This document shows, one piece after another, positions 23,927 to 32,098 of a stretch of 64,000 bases of DNA (its first letter is position 1; every line of letters begins with the position of its first letter). The notes under the pieces were generated by a model. That model worked only from the letters and a program-made list of their open reading frames with translations. It did no database searches and was not told the origin of the DNA. The stretch is from Roseomonas sp. (GTDB lineage Bacteria > Pseudomonadota > Alphaproteobacteria > Acetobacterales > Acetobacteraceae). The translations under genes were made by a program, and so were the position numbers. The stretch spans positions 150,538 to 214,537 of the forward strand of contig JAPSLO010000003.1 of NCBI GenBank assembly GCA_031180725.1, read 5' to 3'.

Positions 23927-25012
23927 ATGCGCGCCATACTTCATATCGGCACGGAAAAGACAGGATCCACGGCCATCCAGTATCGGTTAGCTGCGGCGCG
24001 CGAGGAGCTTCTCACCCACGGCTTCGCCTATTCTCGTGTCGCCGCGGTTGTTGATGGCGGGGCAAACCATGTCGCCCTTTACAGGTATGCGCTGGAGCTG
24101 GAGGCCGAACTGGCCAGAGCAACGGCAAAAAGGGGCGAAGTGCCGCGGCCTCTGCCGCAGGCACTTGCCCAAGAAGTCGCAAGCCTGAAAGGCCGCGCTC
24201 ATACGCTGATCCTTTCGAACGAGCATCTTCATAGCCGCGTCACCACGCCCGAAGGCGTCGCTCGGATCCGCGCGCTGCTCGAAGAGAATTTCGAAAGCGT
24301 GACAGTTGTCGTCTACCTCCGGCGCCAGGACGACTTGGCTGTCAGTCGCTATTCGACCTCATTGCGCGTGGGGCGGCCGGCATCATTGTCTTTGCTGGAC
24401 GAGGCGAAGCGCACGCCGCTGTATTTTGACTACGAGGCGCTGCTCGCACGCTGGTCGGGCGCTTTTGGCCGCCAAGCCGTCATCGCGCGTCTCTTCGACC
24501 GCCAGGCGCTCGTCGGCGGTGACGTCGTGGCTGATTTCCTCAAGGTGTGCGGCTTCGACGGTGTCCTGCAGTCAAATGGCCCGGGCGACCCGAACAGAAG
24601 CTTGCCCGCCGCCGTCCAGGAATACCTGCACCGCTTCATCGAAGCGCTTCCCAGCGGCACCCGAACCCGACCGCCAAAGGATGTGGTCAAGCGCCTTGAG
24701 CGGAGCTTCACCGGGCCGCCCAAGTTGCCCAGCGAGACTGAGGCTCGCGCCTTCTACTCGCTTTTTGCCGCCTCGAATGAGGCTGTTCGCCGCGAGTATT
24801 TCCCGGACCGGGCGATGCTGTTCAACGACGACTTCAGCAAGTATCCCGCCGCCCCACTCCATGCAGACAGGGCGGATCTCATGGCCGCGGCAAAGATGGC
24901 GCTTGCCCAGCTTAGCGAAGCGAGGCCCGGCCGGCGGAAGGGCGCCCTCGGGCCTCATCTGGCTGCTGCCAAGCGCGTCCTGGCCGATATCAGCCAGGAG
25001 TCGCAGGCGTAA
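23927..25012 (+). CDS. Sulfotransferase-like P-loop protein
   Basis: This 361-residue protein begins ILHIGTEKTGSTAIQYRL, which matches the 5'-phosphosulfate-binding loop (TxKTGSTxxQ) of bacterial sulfotransferase-family proteins, usually involved in modifying carbohydrates or surface polymers. A second typical segment, VVVYLRRQDDLAVSRYSTSL near residue 130, corresponds to the 3'-phosphate-binding strand-helix. The rest is helical. There is no signal peptide. Codon use and base composition are less GC-rich than the flanking genes, and an AT-containing leader with a palindrome precedes it, both consistent with horizontal acquisition. No glycosyltransferases are adjacent, so the acceptor is unknown. 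Confidence 0.78.
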   Translation: MRAILHIGTEKTGSTAIQYRLAAAREELLTHGFAYSRVAAVVDGGANHVALYRYALELEAELARATAKRGEVPRPLPQALAQEVASLKGRAHTLILSNEHLHSRVTTPEGVARIRALLEENFESVTVVVYLRRQDDLAVSRYSTSLRVGRPASLSLLDEAKRTPLYFDYEALLARWSGAFGRQAVIARLFDRQALVGGDVVADFLKVCGFDGVLQSNGPGDPNRSLPAAVQEYLHRFIEALPSGTRTRPPKDVVKRLERSFTGPPKLPSETEARAFYSLFAASNEAVRREYFPDRAMLFNDDFSKYPAAPLHADRADLMAAAKMALAQLSEARPGRRKGALGPHLAAAKRVLADISQESQA

Positions 25013-25146
25013 GGGTCCAGTCCGCCGGGTCCCGCAGGCCTCGCGAGGCCGCTCACCCCGAATCGCGCCCGGAGAAATTCCCGCCCGCGGAATGCGCCAT
25101 GACAGTATAACACGTCACGATCGCATCTCGTCGCCGGTTCCGAGCC

Positions 25147-27795
25147 ATGCCGCAATCGAGCCCGCCCGTTCTGCCTTCCCTCGCTTCGCGGGCCCGCGTG
25201 CGGGAGGAGGCGCTGTACCGGCCCCGGCACGTGGTGCTGGTGGGCGATCCGGCGGAGCCGGTTGCGCAGGTCCTGGCCCGGAACCTGGCGGCGGGTGGGT
25301 TCCAGGGGCGGCTATTCGCCGTGGGCCTGACGCCGCCGGGATTCGAGCCCGTGGCGGAGATCGCGGACCTGCCGGAAGCGCCGGACCTGGCCGTGTTGGC
25401 CGTGCCGCCGGAGCGGCTGGAAGCGGCGATGATGGCGCTTGGTGCCCGCGGGGCCCAGGCGGCGCTGGTGCCGGGGGCGGCGCCGGACCTGGCCGGAATT
25501 GCGGCGCGCAGCGGGGTGCGGGCGCTGGGGCAGGGCAGCTTCGGCATCTGCGTCCCCGCGCTGGGGCTGAATGCCTCCCTCTCGCACCTTCAGCCGCGCA
25601 AGGGGCGGTTGGCGCTGGTCTGCCAGTCCTCGGCGCTGGCGCGGGCGGTGCTGGACTGGGCCGAGGCGGAGAATGTCGGCTTCAGCCATGTCATCGGCAT
25701 CGGCGGCAACGCCGATCTGGGTTTCGCCCATGCACTGGACTGGCTTTCGCGCGATCCCGGCACCGGGGCGATCCTGCTGGACCTGCGGCGGATCAAGAAC
25801 CGGCGGCAATTCATCTCCGCCGCCCGCGCTGCGGCGCGGACCCGGCCGGTAGTGGCGATCCGTGCCGGCGGGCGGCTGGACGACAGGAGCGGCACCTCCG
25901 ACGCGGTGATGGAGGCGGCGCTGCGGCGCGCCGGCGTGCTCCGGGTGAGCGGGCTGGATGATCTGCTCTCGGCGGCCGAGACGCTGGCGCGGGTCAGGCT
26001 CTCGCCGCGCGGGGGCAGGGGCGACCGCATCGCCATCGTCTCCAACGCCACCGGTCTGGGGCAGCTCGCGGCGGATGCGGTGCTGGCGGGTGGGGCGCGG
26101 CTGGCGGAACTGCCGCCAGAGGCGATGGCGAGCCTCGCCGCGCTGCTGCCGCCGGGGTGGAGCGGGCGCAACCCGATCACGCTGGGCCCGCTGACCGGCA
26201 CGGCGCTGGGCGAGGCGGCAGCGATGTTGGCCGTGCTGCAGCAGGTGGATGCGGTCATCGCCGTGCATGCGCCGGTGCATGGCGAGGACGCGACCACCAT
26301 CGCCGCTGCGCTGGCCGCCGCCGCCAAGGCCACGCGCGCCGCGCCAGTGCTGGTGTGCTGGGCGGGCCAGGCGACGGCGGAGCCGCAACGCGTGGCGCTG
26401 GCCAAGGCGGGGCTGGCTGTCTTCCCCACGCCGGAGGGTGCGGTGCGCGGTGCGCTGCATCTGTGGCATGACCGCGCAAACCGCCTGGCGGCGGCGGAGC
26501 TGCCGGGGCGGGAGGTGCTGGCCCTGACGCCGGATCGGGCGGCGGTGGCGGCGATCCTCGCCGGGGCACGGGCGGCGGGGCGGCTGGAGCTGACCGAGGA
26601 CGAGGCGTTGGCGGTGCTGGCGGCCTATGGCATGCCCGTGGTGCCCGGCCGCGTCGCGCGCGATGCCGAGGAGGCCGTCGCGGTGGCGGGGGCGCTGGGT
26701 TTTCCCGTGGTGCTGAAGCTGCGCAGCCCCGACATCACCCGTAAGACCGAAGTGGGTGGCGTGGCGCTCGGCCTGCGCAATGCGGAGGAGCTTCGCCGGG
26801 CCGCCGCGGAGATGCTGGAGACGGTGCGCGCCAGGCGGCCTGCGGCACGGCTGGAGGGATTCCTGGTGCAATGCCAGGCGCCGCGCGGCGAGGAACTGCG
26901 ACTGCATCTGGGCGAGGAGCGGATGTTCGGCCCTTTCCTGGGCTTCGGCCTGGGTGGCACAGCGGCCGATCTGCTCGGCGACGAGGCTTTCGACCTGCCA
27001 CCGCTGAACCAGGCCTTGGCCGGCGGCCTGATTGCGCGCAGCCGCGCGGCGAAGCTGCTGGCAGGCTATCGCGACCATGCGCCAGCCAATATGGACGCGG
27101 TGGAGAAGGCGCTGGTGCGACTGAGCCAGATCGCCGTGGATTTCCCCGAAATCCAACGGATCGGCGTGAACCCGCTGCTGGCGAATGCGGAGGGCGTGTT
27201 GGCGCTGGATGCCTCTTGCATCCTGCGCCCGGCGGGCGAGCGCGCCTTCCTGGCCATTCCCCCCTATCCGGAGGAATGGGTTTCGCGCTGGGAGACGCCG
27301 GCGGGCGAGACGCTGTTGATGCGCCCAATCCGGCCGGAGGATGCAGCGGCGCTGGGCGAATTCTTCAAGCGTCTGACGCCGGAGGATGTGCGCTGGCGCT
27401 TCTTCAGCCAGTTACGGGAGCTTCCGCCGCAGCAAATCGCCCGCATGACGCAGTTGGACTACGACCGGGAGATGGCATTCGTCGCCGTGCAGCGCCGGCC
27501 GGACGGGGCTGAGGATCTGCTGGGCGTGTCGAGCCTGATCCGCGAATTCAACAAGGAGAAGGGCGAGTTCGCCGTGGTGGTGGACCGGCAGATGAAGGGG
27601 CAGGGGCTGGGCCGTGCCCTCATGGGCCGCCTGTTCGACTGGGCCCGCGCCGAAGGCATCACCACCATCGAGGGCCAGGTGCTGGCGGACAACGCACCGA
27701 TGCTGGCCTTCGTGAAGCGGCTGGGCTTCAGCGTGAAGCGCAGCGCGGAGGATGACGAGATCTACGACGTGTGGCGGACGGCGGAACCAGCCTAG
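25147..27795 (+). CDS. Pat-like fusion of ADP-forming acyl-CoA synthetase domains with a GNAT acetyltransferase
   Basis: The 882-residue product has the architecture of the protein lysine acetyltransferase Pat/YfiQ. Residues of about 25-130 are a CoA-binding Rossmann domain (PRHVVLVGDPAEPVAQVL), 140-470 are succinyl-CoA-synthetase-like ligase domains, 480-700 an ATP-grasp domain (AAYGMPVVPGRVARDAEEA), and 720-880 a GNAT domain with VVDRQMKGQGLGRALMGRL. In active acyl-CoA synthetases the ligase part contains a phosphorylated His in a SHTGA-like loop; here the corresponding stretch reads RAGGRLDDRSGTSDAVME, without that His. The synthetase half is therefore probably regulatory and the GNAT half catalytic, as known for Pat. 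Its last four bases overlap the stop of the convergent regulator gene. Confidence 0.88.
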   Translation: MPQSSPPVLPSLASRARVREEALYRPRHVVLVGDPAEPVAQVLARNLAAGGFQGRLFAVGLTPPGFEPVAEIADLPEAPDLAVLAVPPERLEAAMMALGARGAQAALVPGAAPDLAGIAARSGVRALGQGSFGICVPALGLNASLSHLQPRKGRLALVCQSSALARAVLDWAEAENVGFSHVIGIGGNADLGFAHALDWLSRDPGTGAILLDLRRIKNRRQFISAARAAARTRPVVAIRAGGRLDDRSGTSDAVMEAALRRAGVLRVSGLDDLLSAAETLARVRLSPRGGRGDRIAIVSNATGLGQLAADAVLAGGARLAELPPEAMASLAALLPPGWSGRNPITLGPLTGTALGEAAAMLAVLQQVDAVIAVHAPVHGEDATTIAAALAAAAKATRAAPVLVCWAGQATAEPQRVALAKAGLAVFPTPEGAVRGALHLWHDRANRLAAAELPGREVLALTPDRAAVAAILAGARAAGRLELTEDEALAVLAAYGMPVVPGRVARDAEEAVAVAGALGFPVVLKLRSPDITRKTEVGGVALGLRNAEELRRAAAEMLETVRARRPAARLEGFLVQCQAPRGEELRLHLGEERMFGPFLGFGLGGTAADLLGDEAFDLPPLNQALAGGLIARSRAAKLLAGYRDHAPANMDAVEKALVRLSQIAVDFPEIQRIGVNPLLANAEGVLALDASCILRPAGERAFLAIPPYPEEWVSRWETPAGETLLMRPIRPEDAAALGEFFKRLTPEDVRWRFFSQLRELPPQQIARMTQLDYDREMAFVAVQRRPDGAEDLLGVSSLIREFNKEKGEFAVVVDRQMKGQGLGRALMGRLFDWARAEGITTIEGQVLADNAPMLAFVKRLGFSVKRSAEDDEIYDVWRTAEPA

Positions 27796-28667
27796 CCCGC
27801 CGCCTTGATCAGGTCCCTCACGCGCGCGGCGGCGGCGGCGCCCTTCAGCGCGTCGCGCCAGGCGGCCTCGGCTACGCGCTGGTGGGCGACCACGGCTTCA
27901 TCGGCGGCGGTGATGGAACTGACGCCGAGGCCGCCCTGCGGGGGCGTGTCGGCGGAAAAGGGGCTGGCGACGACATTGGCGCGTTCGCGCCCGCGCAGCA
28001 CGATGAAGCAGCCGGCGGGTTCGGTGCCGGAGGCGGCAAGGCCGAGCTGCAGGCCGATGGGCACGCTCTCCATCATATTCGCGATCGCCTCGGCTTCCGT
28101 CCGGGCGGCGGCCAGGCAGCGCTGACGCGTGCGTTCCGGCACCTGCAAGCCAGGTGCGACACCTTCGCGCAGCAGCCGTGTCAGCGCGCCTTCGCCCAGG
28201 ATGCCGATGATGGTCGGCCGGCGCGCCTGGTGCAGCTTCTTCCGCGCGGTGAGCAGACCGAGCATCTGGTCGGTGGCCGCGCGCGCGGCCGCGCGGTCGG
28301 GCGCGGCATCGGCGGCCTCGGTCCAGGCTTCGGCAAGCGCGCCATCGAAGGCGTCGGTGGTGGTCTGGTAGCAGATCGCGCCGCCCACCATCAGGATCTG
28401 ATCGGCCGCTTCCTCCACTTGGCGGAGACGTTCCTGGAAGGCAACGGGGCGGCTGAAATACTCGACGCCGATCCCGAGCAGCGATAGCGGGCTGATCTTC
28501 AGCAACTCGGCCAGACGCCGGATGGTGTCCAGCTTGATGACCTCGCCCTTCTCGTACCGGTAGAGCGCCGCGCGGGAAACGCCCAGCCGCGCCGCGATCT
28601 CCTCTGCGCGGAGGCCGCTTTCGAGGCGATAGGCGCGCAGCTGCTGCCCGATATCGGCGAAACGCAT
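27792..28667 (-). CDS. XRE family transcriptional regulator
   Basis: This 291-residue protein has an N-terminal Cro/C1-type helix-turn-helix: DIGQQLRAYRLESGLRAEEI, then AARLGVSRAALYRYEKGEV, then IRRLAELLKISPLSLLG. The remaining 220 residues are a helix-rich effector region that I do not assign to a named domain; it contains VGGAICYQTTTDAFDGALAE and a run of strands near GCFIVLRGRERANVV. The long non-HTH part suggests binding of a small metabolite. Two inverted repeats lie 40-90 bases upstream of its start and could be autoregulatory operators. It may control the downstream reductase and isomerase genes on the same strand, but they are separated by 230 bases. Confidence 0.85.
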   Translation of the reverse strand: MRFADIGQQLRAYRLESGLRAEEIAARLGVSRAALYRYEKGEVIKLDTIRRLAELLKISPLSLLGIGVEYFSRPVAFQERLRQVEEAADQILMVGGAICYQTTTDAFDGALAEAWTEAADAAPDRAAARAATDQMLGLLTARKKLHQARRPTIIGILGEGALTRLLREGVAPGLQVPERTRQRCLAAARTEAEAIANMMESVPIGLQLGLAASGTEPAGCFIVLRGRERANVVASPFSADTPPQGGLGVSSITAADEAVVAHQRVAEAAWRDALKGAAAAARVRDLIKAAG

Positions 28668-28709
28668 TGCAATCCCCCATCGGTCGCGGGAAGCGGCGAT
28701 ACCACCTGC

Positions 28710-28755
28710 CCAGGAGACGGAATCTCATCTCCTGGCCGACGGCCGCAATTTGCGG
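28710..28755. promoter_or_regulatory. Two inverted repeats upstream of the XRE regulator
   Basis: CCAGGAGA (28710-28717) and TCTCCTGG (28728-28735) are perfect inverted arms around a ten-base loop. CCGCAA-T-TTGCGG (28743-28755) is a second perfect palindrome eight bases further upstream. Both lie 43-88 bases upstream of the regulator's start codon, a usual place for an autoregulatory operator. Confidence 0.5.
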
Positions 28756-28895
28756 GACACCGCCCGACATTGCAACACGGGAATCATCGACCGGCGCGGC
28801 GATTTCGAGCTGAAAGGCCGCGCTGTGGTTGTGTCATCGGCCAAGCGCTGCCGCAGAACGCGAGCGGCGCGCGGGGCAGGACCGTCCGTCGCCCC

Positions 28896-29786
28896 TCAGG
28901 CGTCCGGGGCGACCTTGTGGGCGGCCATGGCTTCCAGCGCCTTCACCATGCCCGAATGGTCCCAGCCCTTGCCGCCCAGCGCCGCGCAGGCAGCGAAGAT
29001 CTGCTGGGTGGAGGCAGTGTTGGGCAGCGGCACGCCCAGCTCCTTGCCCGACTGCAGCGCCAGGTTCAGGTCCTTCTGGTGGAGCTCGATCCGGAAGCCG
29101 GGGGCGAAGGTCCGCTTGATCATGCGCTCGCCATGCAGTTCCAGGATCCGGCTGGTGGCGAGGCCGCCCATCAGCGCCTGGCGGACCTTCGCCGGATCGG
29201 CGCCCGCCTTGGAGGCGAAGACCAGCGCCTCGGCCACCGCCTCGATCGTCAGCGCGACGATGATCTGGTTGGCGACCTTGCAGGTCTGGCCGGCGCCGTT
29301 CTCGGTGCCGACCAGGGTGATGTTCTTGCCCATCTTCTCGAAGATCGGCAGCGCGCGGTCGAAGGCGGCCTGGGGGCCGCCGACCATGATGGTCAGCGCG
29401 GCGTTCTTGGCACCGACCTCGCCGCCGGAGACAGGGGCGTCGAGGTAGTCGCAGCCCAGCGCATTGACCTTCTTCGCGAATTCCTTGGTGGCGGTCGGGC
29501 TGATCGAGGACATGTCGATCACCAGCTTGCCCTTCGAGAGCCCCTCCGCCACGCCGTTCGCGCCGAACAGCACGGCTTCCACATCGGGGGTGTCGGGGAC
29601 CATCAGGATGATGATCTCGCTGGCCTCGGCCACCGCCTTCGGATGAGCGGCGACGGCGAAGTTGGTGCGGTCCTCGGCAGTGAGCGACTTGCGCTCCACC
29701 ACCGTTACCTCGTGGCCGGCGGCCTTCAGATGGCCAGCCATGGGGCGGCCCATGATGCCGAGGCCGATGAAGCCGATTTTGGACAT
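28896..29786 (-). CDS. glxR: 2-hydroxy-3-oxopropionate (tartronate semialdehyde) reductase
   Basis: The 296-residue product is a beta-hydroxyacid dehydrogenase. It opens with the Rossmann loop IGFIGLGIMGRPMAGHLKAAG, read as GLGIMGRPMAG, the dinucleotide site. VIDMSSISPTATKEFA and DAPVSGGEVGAKNAALTIMVG follow (substrate-binding SGG), and the catalytic Lys lies in GQTCKVANQIIVALTI. The C-terminal helical domain has FRIELHQKDLNLAL. It reduces tartronate semialdehyde to glycerate with NAD(P)H. Its immediate neighbour upstream is hydroxypyruvate isomerase, which makes tartronate semialdehyde from hydroxypyruvate, so the two form a glyoxylate-assimilation pair. A strong AGGAG ribosome-binding site precedes the ATG. 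Confidence 0.92.
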   Translation of the reverse strand: MSKIGFIGLGIMGRPMAGHLKAAGHEVTVVERKSLTAEDRTNFAVAAHPKAVAEASEIIILMVPDTPDVEAVLFGANGVAEGLSKGKLVIDMSSISPTATKEFAKKVNALGCDYLDAPVSGGEVGAKNAALTIMVGGPQAAFDRALPIFEKMGKNITLVGTENGAGQTCKVANQIIVALTIEAVAEALVFASKAGADPAKVRQALMGGLATSRILELHGERMIKRTFAPGFRIELHQKDLNLALQSGKELGVPLPNTASTQQIFAACAALGGKGWDHSGMVKALEAMAAHKVAPDA

Positions 29787-29837
29787 GGTTCGTCTCCTAT
29801 CAGGACAGGGCCAAGCGGCACGCAGAGCGGGCCGAGG

Positions 29838-29938
29838 CCGCGAATGTAGCCCGCCGCTTATGCGGCGAGCGTTGCGCCGGAGGCGCGCCTGTCGGCACGA
29901 CGCGGCGGAGGCTGCCGCCGGCGCTTGAGAGCGGAGCC
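29838..29938. repeat. REP-like element, copy B
   Basis: The gap between the reductase and isomerase genes holds a segment related to copy A at 989-1094: CCGCGAATG, then CCCGCCGC..GCGGCGAGC, then CGGAGGCGCGCC and a GCCGCCGGCGCTTGA tail. Arms GCGGCGG/CCGCCG give a hairpin. It is more diverged than copies A and C. Confidence 0.55.
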
Positions 29939-29963
29939 GCGGAAGGGCGACGCGACAAAATGT

Positions 29964-30743
29964 TCAAGCCCGGTAGGGCTTGAACCAGCTGAGGCCGGCG
30001 GTGGTCTCTCCAGCCGGGCGATATTCGCAGCCGATCCAGCCGCGGAAGCCCAACTCGTCAATTTTCCTGAAGACGAAGGGCCAGTTCACCTCCCCGGTGC
30101 CGGGCTCGTTGCGGCCGGGATTGTCGGCCACCTGCATATGGGCGATCAGCGGCAGGTGCTTCTCCACGCGCTTCACGATGTCGCCCTCGGTGATCTGGCA
30201 GTGGTAGAGGTCGAACTGCATCCCGACCTTCTCCGGCCCCACCGCCTGGATGATGGAAGCGGCCTGATCGGTGGTATTCAGGATGAAGCCGGGGATGTCG
30301 CGGTGATTGATCGGCTCGATCACCGGCTTCACGCCGGCGGGCGCGGCCTGTTCCGCGGCCCAGGCCAGGTTCTCGGCCAGCACGGCCGTCATGGTGTCGT
30401 GCGGCACGCCTTCGGGCTTCAGGCCAGACATCACATGGATCCGCGGGCAGCCGAGCGCCGCGGCATAGTCCAACGCCTTCTTGAAGCCCTCGCGGAATTC
30501 GGCCTTGCGGCCGGGCAGGGCGGCCTGGCCGCGTTCGCCCTTCGTCCAGTCGCCCGGGGGCGCGTTGAACAGCACCTGCTGCAGTCCGGCGGCCTTCAGC
30601 TTCGCGGCGATCTCGGCAGCGGGAAACTCATAGGGGAAAAGGAACTCCGCCGCCTGGAAGCCGGCCTTGGCGGCAGCCTCGAAGCGCTCCAGGAAGGGCA
30701 GCTCGGTGAACATCATCGACAGGTTGGCGGCAAAGCGCGGCAT
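29964..30743 (-). CDS. hyi: Hydroxypyruvate isomerase
   Basis: This 259-residue cytoplasmic enzyme is a TIM-barrel of the xylose-isomerase-like family. It starts MPRFAANLSMMFTELPFLER, the strongly conserved Hyi N-terminus. The metal and catalytic residues are visible as Glu in VIEPINHRDIPG, Asp/His in QFDLYHCQITEGD, His-Gln in IAHMQVADNPGRNEPG and Glu in WIGCEYRP. It interconverts hydroxypyruvate and tartronate semialdehyde. The reductase that uses tartronate semialdehyde lies downstream on the same strand, across a gap containing REP-like copy B. The pair does not include glyoxylate carboligase (gcl), which usually precedes it and is not in the window. Confidence 0.93.
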   Translation of the reverse strand: MPRFAANLSMMFTELPFLERFEAAAKAGFQAAEFLFPYEFPAAEIAAKLKAAGLQQVLFNAPPGDWTKGERGQAALPGRKAEFREGFKKALDYAAALGCPRIHVMSGLKPEGVPHDTMTAVLAENLAWAAEQAAPAGVKPVIEPINHRDIPGFILNTTDQAASIIQAVGPEKVGMQFDLYHCQITEGDIVKRVEKHLPLIAHMQVADNPGRNEPGTGEVNWPFVFRKIDELGFRGWIGCEYRPAGETTAGLSWFKPYRA

Positions 30744-30921
30744 GGCAGCGTCCCTTCCCCTCGGCGGGTCCCGCGTCCGGCGGGCCTTGTCAGGCAGGTT
30801 TGCCCGCGCCGCGCCGGCACGGCAAGACGGGACGGTGCGCCGGGGCGGGAACTGGGCTAATTCCAGCCCGATCCCTGGAAGCGGGCCCGTTCAGGCCTGA
30901 TTCCCACCACTGGAAGGACGC

Positions 30922-31995
30922 ATGGAGCAGGACCCGATCCGACCGGCGCGCATCCTCGGGCTGCTGGCCCTGCTGGCGCTTGGCATCGGCTGCTTCCTGG
31001 TGCTGCGGCCCTTCATCTCGGCGCTGGTCTGGGCGCTGATCCTGGCCTTCACTACCTGGCCCGCCTTTCGCCTGCTGCGGGAGCGCACCGGGCTTTCGCC
31101 CAGCTGGGCGGCCGCCCTGATGGTGGCGCTGGAATTCCTGGTGATCGGCTTGCCCGTCGTCTTCGCCGCTCCCACCAGCCGCGAGGATGTGGACACGCTG
31201 CGCGACGCGGTGGAGACGGTGATCTCCGACGGCCTGCCCGGCATTGCGCGCTTCATCACCGGCCTGCCGCTGGTCGGCCCCTATATCTCTGCCTGGCTGG
31301 ACGGGCTGGACCAGACCTTCGCCGGCATCTTCGACACCGTTCGCCCCTATGCCGGCACGGTGGCGCAGATGGTGCTCTCCGCCATCCTGGCCGTGCTGTC
31401 CGGCATCGCGGAGCTGCTGTTGGCCATCTTCCTGGCCTTCTTCTTCTACCGCGACGGGCCGGCCATGGCGGAAAATGCCGGCCGGATCATGGAAAGGCTG
31501 GCCGGGCCGCGCGCGCGGCGGCTGATGGAGCTGACCGGGGACGTGACCCGGGGTGTGGTCTATGGCCTGCTGGGCACGGCGGTGGTGCAGGGGGCGATGA
31601 CCACCTTCGGCCTGTGGATCGCCGGCGTGCCACAGCCGGTGCTGCTGGGGGTGATAGCGGGCGTCATCTCCATCCTGCCGGTCGGGGCGCCGCTGGTCTG
31701 GATACCGGCCACCATCTGGCTGTTCGTGCAGGGCGATATCGGCTGGGGGATCTTCATGGCCGTCTATGGCGCGGCCGGCATCTCCTCGGTGGACAATGTC
31801 GTCCGGCCCTGGCTGATCAGCCGGGGCGCGGACCTGCCGCTGTTGCTGACCCTGCTGGGCGCCATCGGCGGGGTGCTGGCCTTCGGCTTCCTTGGCTTGT
31901 TCCTGGGGCCGGTCCTGCTCGCCGTCGGGTACAGCCTGCTGAAGGACTGGGCACGGGACGGCGCCAGCCGTTCCATCCCCACCGCCCCCGGCTGA
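30922..31995 (+). CDS. AI-2E family transporter (PerM-like)
   Basis: The 357-residue product is a polytopic inner-membrane protein with about eight helices. The pattern of the AI-2E/PerM family is present: two N-terminal helices (LGLLALLALGIGCFLVL and ALVWALILAFTTWPAF), a soluble central region, FLAFFFYRDGP, then GDVTRGVVYGLLGTAVVQGA and the closing PVGAPLVWIPATIWLF, SSVDNVVRPWLISRGADLP and FGFLGLFLGPVLLAV. The conserved VRPWLI is the family signature. Members are proposed exporters of signals or ions, including Na+/H+ antiporters; the cargo here cannot be read. An AAGGA ribosome-binding site precedes the start. The gene stands apart and is divergent from hyi. Confidence 0.88.
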   Translation: MEQDPIRPARILGLLALLALGIGCFLVLRPFISALVWALILAFTTWPAFRLLRERTGLSPSWAAALMVALEFLVIGLPVVFAAPTSREDVDTLRDAVETVISDGLPGIARFITGLPLVGPYISAWLDGLDQTFAGIFDTVRPYAGTVAQMVLSAILAVLSGIAELLLAIFLAFFFYRDGPAMAENAGRIMERLAGPRARRLMELTGDVTRGVVYGLLGTAVVQGAMTTFGLWIAGVPQPVLLGVIAGVISILPVGAPLVWIPATIWLFVQGDIGWGIFMAVYGAAGISSVDNVVRPWLISRGADLPLLLTLLGAIGGVLAFGFLGLFLGPVLLAVGYSLLKDWARDGASRSIPTAPG

Positions 31996-32098
31996 GGTTC
32001 AGGCTTTCCCGGGCCCTTCGGGCAGGATATCCACAGGATGCCGGACAGGCCGGAGCGGTAACGACTCTGGCCACCGAAGAAGGCAGGGAGTTCAACGG

